A stretch of DNA of 52,686 bases from a virus. This document shows positions 32,101 through 39,198 of the stretch, one piece after another. A model generated the notes under the pieces. The model saw only the letters and a list, made by a program, of their open reading frames with translations, searched no databases and was not told the origin of the DNA. The translations under genes and the position numbers were made by a program. Where the stretch lies: the IMG/VR virus record IMGVR_UViG_3300030333_003828, positions 1-52,686 of that record; one strand, given 5' to 3'. The first letter of the stretch is position 1. Each line of letters opens with the position of its first letter.

Positions 32101-34677
32101 TTCTCTAGTTCCTTTTTGCTTAACCCCAGATTCATACATATATATATGATGTCCATCAGCTCTCATTTGAGCACTTTGTGCTTTGCCTGCTGGGTGAAAC
32201 ATAAATTTACCTAATAATGCACCATGTTGATTGTGAGGAGATATAATAAATGATTTATTTTGTGTGATACCAGCAAATGTACCAGCATCTAAATTCATAC
32301 TCTCTAGAACATCATCTCTTACTATAAACGCACCATCTGTATCTTGAGGCATCTCAGAGCTTTTCATTTGTTTAGATATTTCTTTTTTAAACTGAGGGTC
32401 TTTTAATATCTGATATATAAAATTACCATCTTTTGATAAGTCATTTATCTTATTTTGATAAAATTCCTTTTCTCCTGGATATGAATCTGTCATCCATACT
32501 TGACTTCTTTTATTCCATGCAACAGCATTATTAATAAAATCTTTAGATAAAAGTTTTCTTACATTGGCAGGACTATAATCTAATCCATTAAGGGACAGAT
32601 TCCATAGTATATTAGACTTAAAAGCTCTATTAAAGTAATCTTTATCTATTCCTTTGAATTTGTTATTAAAATCTAATCTCAATTTATCTATTGTAGCTCT
32701 ATTCAGTCCTAATGTGAGTTCAGACATACTACGTCTGTCTGTTTCAGGGTGAAACTTAGTAAATACAGCATCATCTTTAGCTCCTTTACCTCCAAAATAA
32801 TAAAAATTTTCACCTTTCATAATTTTCATTACATTAGTCAGAGTTTGTCTATAATCTGCTTCTCCCCCAAATTCATTCTTATAAAATGGTTCTTTTCTTA
32901 CTTGACTTAAGTTTAACGCTCTATTATTACCATTCTTATCTTTAATTATTATTTCATCTAATATAGCAGTAGCACGCTCTCTATTCCCAGTAAGACCATA
33001 CAATACATCATCTATAATCTTATATGGTTCAAATCTTAACTTCTTATCACCTGCTAAATTTGAAGGATTATCTTTCCCAATAAACTTTAATCCAGTTCCA
33101 TCTTGATTAATTGTTATTATTTTAACAGGCTGGTCTTGATTTCTTCTAGAAACCCATTGCCTTGCATTTAATTGTAAATTTGATTCGTCTTTAGGATTAA
33201 TAGTAAAGTTATATTCATCCTTTAGCATTTTCTTTAAATCTTTTACAAAAGCTTCGGATTCATTCTGAGCGATTCCAGTCTCTTTTGTTAAAGTATTTTT
33301 AAGAAGGCCACCAATTATTTCTGACAATTCTTTAGTCTTAGAAACTAGCTCTGTTTCACTCGTAATATCTTTAAATATATCTAAACCTTCATTGAGGTTT
33401 CTTTTATTACGTATATGGTTTTTAATTATATTTAACGATTGACCTCCAAGCCTAGCTTGCTCTCCAGATACAGTATCAATCTCTAAATCACTTGTATTTA
33501 ATTCATTTAATTCTTCAAGCTCTTTAATGTCTAATTCTCGAAGCTTTTCAATAGACTTAGTGATTCTTTGACCTTCAGGAGATTCTGGCTTAATACCCAT
33601 TGCTTCTAAGTCCACACCACCCTTTAATGCAAACTCTAGTATAGCAGCTTCATTTTGAGCTCTAACACCCAATTCTTTATTGAACATTTCTTTTACTACT
33701 GTTTTTACTTCGGGAGGTAGTTTTTCATATTTGGGATGCATAGATGGGTCATAAAATCTTTCTAAAGCTTCATTCCCATCTTTTTTCATATCTTTATTAA
33801 ATTCTTCTCTGAATTTACCAGCTTTAGCAATAGTCCATGGCTTTTCCTGTCCTCCAAACCATGCACCCATAACATATTCATATACTTGCTCAGGAGTAGT
33901 CGCTCCTCTCATAGTAGCAGGCAGACCCATAAATAAAGAACCTGCAAGGCTTCTAGCTACTTTAGTTCCAGCTTCACTTCCTGTATTGATAAAGTTACCT
34001 ATACCTCTAAATACTGCACCAGCCTGTGCTCCACCAATAAAAGCAGACATCATTTCATCTATTCCACCTTGCCATGCAGAAACAGCAGATGCTGCTCCTA
34101 GATGAAAAGCACCTTCAGCAATATGTCTAGCTTGATTACCTAGCAAGAAATTTGTAGCCGTTTGAGTAGCCCCGAACTTACCTTTCTGACCCTTATCTAA
34201 GAAAGGACGTATATTCTTTTTCGCAAAATCAGTAGCTTTTTTAGCTGCAAACATAGGAACAGATTTATCATTAAGTTTTCGAGCCATTTGAGCAGCAGCA
34301 AGAAGTGAATTGGTTTGTGCACTAGCTCCAGCTAAACCAACTTTAGCCGCAGCTTTTCCAGCAGCTCCTAATGGAGCTCCAATAATACCAGGAGCAAATC
34401 CTGCTAAATGCCCTAAATTCCTAAATATAGCCTCATATTCATTGTCAGGGGTATCTCCTACATGAAGCGTGGTAAAACCTTCTATAAAACCAGCTCCTAG
34501 GTCGGTTAAAGCGTCAGATAAACTAAAGTCTCCCGCATAAAAGGGGATGTTGTGATATTCAGCATGTTGCTGTAAGGATTGTTTAAATGATTCGGGATAC
34601 GCTTTTGGATTCTTTTTGTAAGAATCTATTACTGTTCTTAGAGTATCAGCATCCCATTTTGGTTGGAATTCAGCCAT
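26092..34677 (-). CDS. Giant virion protein (2861 aa) with RNA-polymerase-like DLDGD motif
   Basis: This is the last gene of the late block, following three internal-virion-type genes, where podoviruses place DNA-ejection proteins. Residues 1207-1211 are DLDGD within 'EALGGADLDGDSAYFYMGG', preceded by 'RVPMDSISGTQVLRFSGFTG'. Two-barrel RNA polymerases, including crAss-like phage virion polymerases and the phage YonO group, carry the metal-binding DxDGD in such a setting. Possible first-barrel lysines are K832 ('HPAGKAQS') and K878 ('SYGVKQGAD'). The N-terminal 230 residues have hydrophobic Gly/Ala helices, and the C-terminal 300 residues have a membrane-active-looking segment ('FLYSAPYRPMFARTALGKV', about residue 2640). 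I infer a virion RNA polymerase fused to ejection domains. No other RNA polymerase is encoded. Confidence 0.72.
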   Translation of the reverse strand: MAEFQPKWDADTLRTVIDSYKKNPKAYPESFKQSLQQHAEYHNIPFYAGDFSLSDALTDLGAGFIEGFTTLHVGDTPDNEYEAIFRNLGHLAGFAPGIIGAPLGAAGKAAAKVGLAGASAQTNSLLAAAQMARKLNDKSVPMFAAKKATDFAKKNIRPFLDKGQKGKFGATQTATNFLLGNQARHIAEGAFHLGAASAVSAWQGGIDEMMSAFIGGAQAGAVFRGIGNFINTGSEAGTKVARSLAGSLFMGLPATMRGATTPEQVYEYVMGAWFGGQEKPWTIAKAGKFREEFNKDMKKDGNEALERFYDPSMHPKYEKLPPEVKTVVKEMFNKELGVRAQNEAAILEFALKGGVDLEAMGIKPESPEGQRITKSIEKLRELDIKELEELNELNTSDLEIDTVSGEQARLGGQSLNIIKNHIRNKRNLNEGLDIFKDITSETELVSKTKELSEIIGGLLKNTLTKETGIAQNESEAFVKDLKKMLKDEYNFTINPKDESNLQLNARQWVSRRNQDQPVKIITINQDGTGLKFIGKDNPSNLAGDKKLRFEPYKIIDDVLYGLTGNRERATAILDEIIIKDKNGNNRALNLSQVRKEPFYKNEFGGEADYRQTLTNVMKIMKGENFYYFGGKGAKDDAVFTKFHPETDRRSMSELTLGLNRATIDKLRLDFNNKFKGIDKDYFNRAFKSNILWNLSLNGLDYSPANVRKLLSKDFINNAVAWNKRSQVWMTDSYPGEKEFYQNKINDLSKDGNFIYQILKDPQFKKEISKQMKSSEMPQDTDGAFIVRDDVLESMNLDAGTFAGITQNKSFIISPHNQHGALLGKFMFHPAGKAQSAQMRADGHHIYMYESGVKQKGTREFYTEYELNPEHIRFSYGVKQGADMIKPQTIKKQILTNLVEALAFSPKLKDGTGMQKVVEDIFDSVIEPRFRGTKEGNEALEKYLEKLPTASNKELIKELDALDFNSIGLSKILSALNKSGNQLFINKAYQEMLKNKKRSLEEDYQNGDITDKQYESQNKELEEYNSLADRMISDARADAISKNKPENEAGIYVHPFINSFRQKVLSSYILNQATKPKIVNSGAARMRPYDEGLKQDLDKVNKRLKELDKNDELFFLDKAYEDMFIETESFGRKKLRDLWEMYEKNENSTRPNKEVKEELEETFRSAVMRVPMDSISGTQVLRFSGFTGREGHGILMHSRAMEALGGADLDGDSAYFYMGGKGGFKKSWKDMFKANKEEYYDAQGKVVGNKPQWAIDLLTTKYSSAEKNLIDSPEAVYAPNVRMQMSEAAVGGRGLLGTAVTQKNLLSAAYNMMIKTGGDTYSVEDKYGNTIDITITPKTNAKQKDYIRKLSRAMIGLSSDPMDYAGMKGYQFWYRALVNAHFNIETSKRVPTGRLMTYIRNNGIIKSLTDANSAFYGKDYTKDRQWSMEERRKLTKELAEMPDEQLNTITPKISKMLHGLDYSDNALRKVDLRYNSKTNQFEGRFKELFDQYDLAIGKYDYLKQALQRSTFRVITGKYILKSIQHDLLSPAGFDRAVQNEAIFNDIIKGTPMEYEKTRGAMRGKRTKWDKKKDYSRIEDRIEALNQVKEMAGDFVMKDIENLVTVTRVSRIIDAMKEANPELSDAAINKIIRDTNFEVQALKINSYLMRDAKNESDPTNVERFKKSFIRKMMKTEGTQYADQAQIDNAIRKWKRGKSALEQQLFDTLMLGSLNRGNLKRLEQLKAKTKLTDKEQKELEDLYKETARTDSSRLGYGSAAIPKESRSAFLGEMLNIYSETSQQRAPEQIRKEGKLITEEPQKQENIEKGFPEKGNEKVEGIFTTSTGWEGVKEFKKVELDPETKGYINDILTHLKTENKKVLQEFGGIVRSLLRKDINILNKADWFALKNWLDDVKRGTLWQRLSKGEFTKLSERHYMQFPETINRELMKDEIVLMQEQGMFLTADGINKMGRIITPTQYMDKIKSGVSLTNDAAIGKGDEEVHRLAKDLIFLDTISDSKGLHEIAVAKRQLGEVSRIMSDKSKDNNKKFAEVKHYKDLYNNIIKAYDYEKSLKNKIYNITVEKEGQPVRERITGEQLIDRINDTYTKFFERMFKDYISGDVVLDARGQTMTKTVTIDGKKEQVAVIPTSIIEGIPGFTSGKKNSGYMLINTQPNHPLSKKFKTGYYDKKQQNPIIDIEKFSNDMKRAFAHGDAIPTKFGVDGMNKIVRSMMIEMGRKNKDLTQEELELLYNSPSSATGRIPFENYWMHMHFDKGSALKGLKEYAKNLRTSELSEKETNDVLKKIVYRHHALTGDWNFQDIEGWKGLDEVQAKIGSKKEQNEAKIRWINNITKPGSTMSREAHIPGYSLDRQVPMAYAKSIINSYYRQMAQVFSRDAIDKFGESMYKRKVPKEQQEAWTTFMKLYVQGAIGNPDIVPEHILNDPKMKMRATPYGWWADNRVRDRVNKIAETIGVLNKDLPKELRGFTAEDMRNWSNLEAKFELASLLAHPKSMVANIFGGTMHTIQSVGFETWRSARNNKYMESINPEFATKQGRDNMAVKHGVFPEQMMEEYGLMREYQSSKNKEFIEGVARKLRADPELSEKSVIDMAKKSEITKPVMEFAAKFMSVPERALRRDAFMAHYLHWYRKFGGAIKDFDHPILIKLAKKGVAATQFLYSAPYRPMFARTALGKVMTRFQLWGWNAVRFRKEALRQARMYGFRGAEAERAARMMQMDLFVFSLGNAFAYSLFETAMPAPWNWFQDTADWVFGDEKERNRAFFGQWPTAVAPLQMITPPIARMPMASMRAMLEDDWSRVSDYYIYTMFPFGRIARDFGSKNNLIDNPLSVIDKWTGLPMIGLSKAKKDREKRKEEGYTAPTPGTSFY

Positions 34678-34686
34678 TTTATTTTA

Positions 34687-35598
34687 TTATTCATCACCAG
34701 TGTATTGTCTATATAAATCATAAGCAGGACCTGCTGCAAGCAATGGAGCAAGCCAACCTCCCCTTAATGATAGTCCTAGCATTCCTAAGTTACCTAAAGT
34801 TCTTGCATAAGGCCTAGCTTCTTCACCAGCAATGTATTCCCCTGCATTTTCAGCTTGAGACAATGCAGTATATCCTAAAATTCCCAAAGGAGATGTAGCC
34901 TTAATTTTTCCTTTTCCAAAACCTTTAGTCATTTTTTCCCATCTTGATTTAGGTTTTTCTGGCTTAGGAACTACGTCCTTAGCAGGTATTGGCAATGTAG
35001 TACCTTTAGGAGCTTTTGCCTTCTCATATGCTGCCTTATCTTTTTTATATTCCTTCATATCTTCTGCATCTGGCCTAGACAAGTATTGATATAGTCCAAC
35101 ACCACCAGCTAAAGCTGCACCTGGTATCATTTGTTTGAATGAGCTTGCTTCATCTCCTCCAAATTTTTCTATTAATGATTTTTTACTTTTTGGTAAAAAT
35201 CTCTCACCCATAGCAGCCATCATAATACCTTCTTCAGTACCAGAATTTTTACCTTCTGTTACTAAATCTAAAAGACTTTGATAGAGTTCGGGGTCATTCT
35301 TCACTTGGTTTTGTATTTTCTTGTCAGACATGCCTCCAAGAGATAGTTGCCCTAATCGGTTTAATTGCTTTTGATACCTACCTGACTTAACTTGAGCATA
35401 AGCAGATTCAAATCTCTGTAAGTCCTCAGGAGCCATTCTACCGCCCTTAAGTCTAGAAAATTCATTCCATAGTTGAGTTTTGCTTGGCATGGGGACAGAT
35501 AAATCATCTGTCATTGCAAATTGCAATAGATTATTAAAGAATCTTTCATCTCTAGCTTGTCTTACATTACCAATACTTTGAGCTAAATCAAATGCCAT
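34687..35598 (-). CDS. Probable internal virion/ejection protein (303 aa)
   Basis: The N-terminal half is helical with charged segments ('EFSRLKGGRMAPEDLQRFESA'). Residues about 150-165 and 265-290 are hydrophobic Gly/Ala-rich stretches ('AALAGGVGLYQYL' and 'LGMLGLSLRGGWLAPLLAA'), and a Lys/Pro-rich linker joins them. That layout fits a T7 gp15/gp14-like ejection protein that enters the host envelope. It precedes the giant gene by 9 bases and shares a base with the upstream stop. Assignment is by context and composition. Confidence 0.55.
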   Translation of the reverse strand: MAFDLAQSIGNVRQARDERFFNNLLQFAMTDDLSVPMPSKTQLWNEFSRLKGGRMAPEDLQRFESAYAQVKSGRYQKQLNRLGQLSLGGMSDKKIQNQVKNDPELYQSLLDLVTEGKNSGTEEGIMMAAMGERFLPKSKKSLIEKFGGDEASSFKQMIPGAALAGGVGLYQYLSRPDAEDMKEYKKDKAAYEKAKAPKGTTLPIPAKDVVPKPEKPKSRWEKMTKGFGKGKIKATSPLGILGYTALSQAENAGEYIAGEEARPYARTLGNLGMLGLSLRGGWLAPLLAAGPAYDLYRQYTGDE

Positions 35599-36356
35599 TA
35601 ATAACCTCCACCTTCTCTTGTTGGAGCTCCAAATATAGATTGTTTTACTTGAGTTCTAGATGGTAACATTCCATATAACCAAGAAGCTGCATCCATTGCT
35701 TTTCCACCTAGATAATCAGCTCCTCTTGCAGTATCTTTAATTACTCCACCCTCAGTTCCTGGAATCCAGTAATCTGCCGCCTCAGAAAAACTAGGAATAC
35801 TTCCTAATACATTCGAACCAGTTTCTTGTAAATTTTGACCTAATGTTTGTTGTGGCATAGTATTATAAAACCTTAAAAGATTTTGTAATTTTTCGTCCTC
35901 TGTTACAGTAGGTACAAAAGGGTCTGGCTGAATAGAAGGGTCCATGCTGCTTCCAATTTTATATTGCTCATCAAGCTCCCTATCATAATGCTCCTGAGAC
36001 ATAGTATCATATCCTGCATCAATAGAAGGGTCAATAGATTCGCCTGACCGAGCATCTGCAACACCATATTCATCTAAATCTTGCAAAGCAGTCATATCTT
36101 CTTCAGTAGAACCAGCTCTTTTGCCACCATATTTTATTTTGCTAATTAGATTTTTAATAGGATTGACAATTTTACCTCTAGCTGCCTCTCCCTTAGCTCT
36201 GGCTTCTTCAGGGGTTCCTTTAGCTCCAAGTCTACCTGCAAGTGCAGTTCCCAATAGACCCAATGCTGTACCTCTATTTTTAGCAGCTTGCATTTGAGCT
36301 TCAGCCGCAGCTAATTGCGCCCATTGATTATTAGACATATCAAATCTTAAAGCCAT
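35598..36356 (-). CDS. Probable internal virion protein (252 aa)
   Basis: The N-terminus is an Ala-rich helix ('WAQLAAAEAQMQAAKNRGTALGLLGTALAGRL') typical of phage core proteins. A long polar, acidic middle (about residues 90-170) is probably disordered, and the C-terminus has amphipathic helices. It shares single-base overlaps with both neighbours. I cannot assign a family; position among ejection proteins suggests a core or pilot role. Confidence 0.5.
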   Translation of the reverse strand: MALRFDMSNNQWAQLAAAEAQMQAAKNRGTALGLLGTALAGRLGAKGTPEEARAKGEAARGKIVNPIKNLISKIKYGGKRAGSTEEDMTALQDLDEYGVADARSGESIDPSIDAGYDTMSQEHYDRELDEQYKIGSSMDPSIQPDPFVPTVTEDEKLQNLLRFYNTMPQQTLGQNLQETGSNVLGSIPSFSEAADYWIPGTEGGVIKDTARGADYLGGKAMDAASWLYGMLPSRTQVKQSIFGAPTREGGGY

Positions 36357-37054
36357 TATTGATTACCCCCCATGAATCCACCAAGCCATTGTCCAGTATT
36401 ATCCATAAATTGACCACCTTGCTCAGTACCCAACCAATCTGATACTTGATTGCCTAAGCCACTCCAGAAAGAACCTTGGTTAGCTTGTTGCATATTTTGC
36501 TGATTCATCATTGCTTGATTTTGAGCTATAGCAGATTGTGCTATATTTTCTGATATACCCAGCTGACCTTGGAAAGCTCTTCCTAATAATCCTTGTCCCA
36601 TCTGTCTATTACGGTCCATCTGAGCAGCATATTGGTCTCTTAGACTAGATGCTAAATTTCCTTGTCCAATTCTTCGTTGTGCCTGTAAAATTCCAGAATC
36701 AAGGCCAGACGCTGCAGCCTGTCTTTTATTCATTAAATTTTGAAGAGCCATTTGATTCATTCCCTGCTGTTCCATTCTAGCTCTTTGTTGAACATTAAAT
36801 TGACTATCAGGGTCCATATAAGATTGAGCTTGAGTTTGCATCTGGCTAATCATATCTTGTGCAGGCTTCATATATTCAGCTATTTGCTCTGGAGTAATGG
36901 GATTATATTTAGGTGCTTTTCTTCTTCCTCCACCAAATATAGTATTTATAGCTTTACCAGCCAAAGCTCCAGCTACCTGTCCCCAGAACTGCTTATCATT
37001 GCCAGAAGGACCTGATTGAGTCCAACCATTTATATCGTTTAGTAATTTATTCAT
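36356..37054 (-). CDS. T7 gp14-like internal virion protein (232 aa)
   Basis: This is a likely DNA-ejection channel component. The sequence is Gln/Met/Ala-rich with a hydrophobic Gly/Ala segment near residue 25 ('FWGQVAGALAGKAINTIFGGG'), long amphipathic helices ('MNQMALQNLMNKRQAAASG'), and a C-terminal 'FWSGLGNQVSDWL'/'WLGGFMGG'. This composition is characteristic of gp14-type pilot proteins. It follows a 77-base gap after the 688-aa fibre, and AAAGGAAAG is its ribosome site. Confidence 0.65.
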   Translation of the reverse strand: MNKLLNDINGWTQSGPSGNDKQFWGQVAGALAGKAINTIFGGGRRKAPKYNPITPEQIAEYMKPAQDMISQMQTQAQSYMDPDSQFNVQQRARMEQQGMNQMALQNLMNKRQAAASGLDSGILQAQRRIGQGNLASSLRDQYAAQMDRNRQMGQGLLGRAFQGQLGISENIAQSAIAQNQAMMNQQNMQQANQGSFWSGLGNQVSDWLGTEQGGQFMDNTGQWLGGFMGGNQ

Positions 37055-37131
37055 AATTCTTTCCTTTTACAGAGAATATATCATTATAATATAACAACTT
37101 ATTTATTATTAAACCAACCATTTTATTAAAA

Positions 37132-39198
37132 TTACGAGCCATCATCTATAGTTTCAGGTAATGCTGTTGCCTTTACAATAAATGGTGGATAAGATACACC
37201 ATGAGAACTTCTATATCCATAAGCAAGATAAGCAGTTTTAGTACTTCCTGCCGTTGAAAATCCTATGTAAAATGTATTGCTCGAGCCGACAGATGCTAAT
37301 TCACTGGCACTTAATACCCATTTCACTGTAAGTATATCATCATCTGCCTCATCATCACTTAAGTACACACCAGCAAAATCATACTCAAATTGTCCGCCTA
37401 TAGAATTGTATGTACTACTATCACTAAGGCCAACATCTAAATTTGTGTCAGTAGATGTAACATTAATAAAACAACTTAATTCTATTTCTACATTTTCACT
37501 TGGCGGTGTTTTAAATGTTATTCTATGCACTGCATCTTCTACCGTCATTGAGTCTTGTATTTCAAATGTATCTGTCCCATCAGTAGGTTGCAAGTAGGTA
37601 TATCCCAATATCATACCTGCATAAGCACTGTTAGCTGCACTAAATTCGGTTCCACTCTTTTGAGCTATAAATTTTCCAGTTTCTGAATTTAAAGTAATAT
37701 CGCCATCGGCATTTAATGTAAAATCAGCACTATCTGAATCAGCATCAACAGTCGTTATTGTTGTAGCGCCAGCAGCCATTGTTGCAATTGTACAATAATC
37801 AGATGCATTAGCGGAGCTATGTATTTTAATATCTTCTCTACCAGTTGCTCCATCTGGGGTTGTAATAGCTAATCCCACATGGTCATCTGCCCCACTTACA
37901 TTTAATTCAATGCCTGTTGCAGTATGAGTTCCTGTAGTGGCTCCTACTACATCAATATCCATTCCTTTAACGCTAGAAGTACCCAAACTAGCAGAATTTA
38001 TATCTAAGTCAATACCTATATCATTATGAGCATTAGTGCCTGAAGAAGCGACCGTTCTGTCAAAATCAACTTGCAATCCTGTAGCATTTTCTGCGGCATC
38101 TCCAGAAGTATTTTTATCTATTGTTAATGCTCCTGCCATTGTATCATCAGCATCATTAGTAACATAATTTGTAGGCTGAGAATAATTACTTGCATGTATT
38201 GTCCCTGCACTTGATGCTGTCCAATCTATATGCTCATTAGCTACAAAGTTATTTAAACTATCATGGTCTATTTCGCCAGGAACTGCTGCAACTGTTATGG
38301 TAGTACCACTATTAGTAACTCCTGCACCATTTGCCCCTAATATAGAGAAATCAGCAGAACCTCCAGTATCTGTAGCAGCAGAGCCACCACCAGAGTCAGT
38401 AGTGATAGTTACTCCAGTAATATCTCCTGCAATGTCAGATGTCAAAGCAATAGTTCCACTTGCATCGGGACATTTTAAAGTTCTAGTCTGCCCATCAGTG
38501 ACTAAGCTTAAGTCAAAATCCATTCCTTTGCCAGTAGTAGAACTATTATAAAAAGCGAGATTATTATCTGCCATTTTTAATTTTAAACCTCCTGGCCCAG
38601 TATCTATGACACCAGAATCGTTCATCATAACTGTATGATAGGTAGCACTTCCATCATGAACGGTTAAGAATTTATTACCATGAGTAGAGTCAGAACCTTT
38701 TCCAATTTCATTAGTGGCAGATGCAACAGCAGAAACTTTAACTTTTTTAGCATGAACTATAGCATCAGAGGTATCAGTTGAATTTCTTACCTTTAATGTG
38801 CTTCCTTCATTTTTTAGGATAATTTTCTTTCTATTTGGTGATTGTAATAATACATTGCCTCTAGAGTTGTATTTTAACGCTTCTTTATTAGCAATGTGTC
38901 TTGAATTGCTTTGAGTACCTTCATTAGGTCTTAAGCCACGCTTATCAGCAGAAACCAAACAAGAATTAATATCTACCTGCCATCCTATATTTGTATACAT
39001 AGCTATAGATGTAGAGCCATCAGGATTATTTACATATGTAGTAGTTCCTATTGTTGGTGTTGATGTGGTAGAAGCAATATCCGTAACCTCAATAGGTTGT
39101 AATTCTTCTATCTTGTCGTATACATCATTTAGTGCATTATTTACTTCTGGAATGCTTACGGATTTTCTAGTTACCCTTTTATTGCGCTTAATAGCCAT
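37132..39198 (-). CDS. Tail fibre-like protein (688 aa)
   Basis: The N-terminus is basic, followed by a short coiled segment ('PEVNNALNDVYDKIEEL') likely to attach the fibre. The shaft (about residues 100-500) is Gly/Thr/Asp/Ser-rich beta with repeats such as 'ADNNLAFYNSSTTGKGMDFDL', 'DASGTIALTSDIAGDITGVTI' and several 'GLQVDFDRT'/'GIDLDINSA'/'GMDIDVVGA' units. The C-terminal 180 residues look like a compact jelly-roll head ('TPPSENVEIELSCFINV' to 'GVSYPPFIVKATALP'). It shares a base with the nozzle gene. Receptor binding is the likely role. Confidence 0.72.
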   Translation of the reverse strand: MAIKRNKRVTRKSVSIPEVNNALNDVYDKIEELQPIEVTDIASTTSTPTIGTTTYVNNPDGSTSIAMYTNIGWQVDINSCLVSADKRGLRPNEGTQSNSRHIANKEALKYNSRGNVLLQSPNRKKIILKNEGSTLKVRNSTDTSDAIVHAKKVKVSAVASATNEIGKGSDSTHGNKFLTVHDGSATYHTVMMNDSGVIDTGPGGLKLKMADNNLAFYNSSTTGKGMDFDLSLVTDGQTRTLKCPDASGTIALTSDIAGDITGVTITTDSGGGSAATDTGGSADFSILGANGAGVTNSGTTITVAAVPGEIDHDSLNNFVANEHIDWTASSAGTIHASNYSQPTNYVTNDADDTMAGALTIDKNTSGDAAENATGLQVDFDRTVASSGTNAHNDIGIDLDINSASLGTSSVKGMDIDVVGATTGTHTATGIELNVSGADDHVGLAITTPDGATGREDIKIHSSANASDYCTIATMAAGATTITTVDADSDSADFTLNADGDITLNSETGKFIAQKSGTEFSAANSAYAGMILGYTYLQPTDGTDTFEIQDSMTVEDAVHRITFKTPPSENVEIELSCFINVTSTDTNLDVGLSDSSTYNSIGGQFEYDFAGVYLSDDEADDDILTVKWVLSASELASVGSSNTFYIGFSTAGSTKTAYLAYGYRSSHGVSYPPFIVKATALPETIDDGS

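Noticed and set aside
34587-34817. Plus-strand frames inside the large late genes (for example here, 31739-32020 and 40189-40449)
   Set aside because: They lie opposite well-supported minus-strand genes, lack ribosome sites, and have shadow-like composition.
37055-37131. Internal late promoter in the 77-base gap before the gp14-like gene
   Set aside because: A TATAAT-like word exists, but the sequence is simply AT-rich and no convincing -35 box is correctly spaced.
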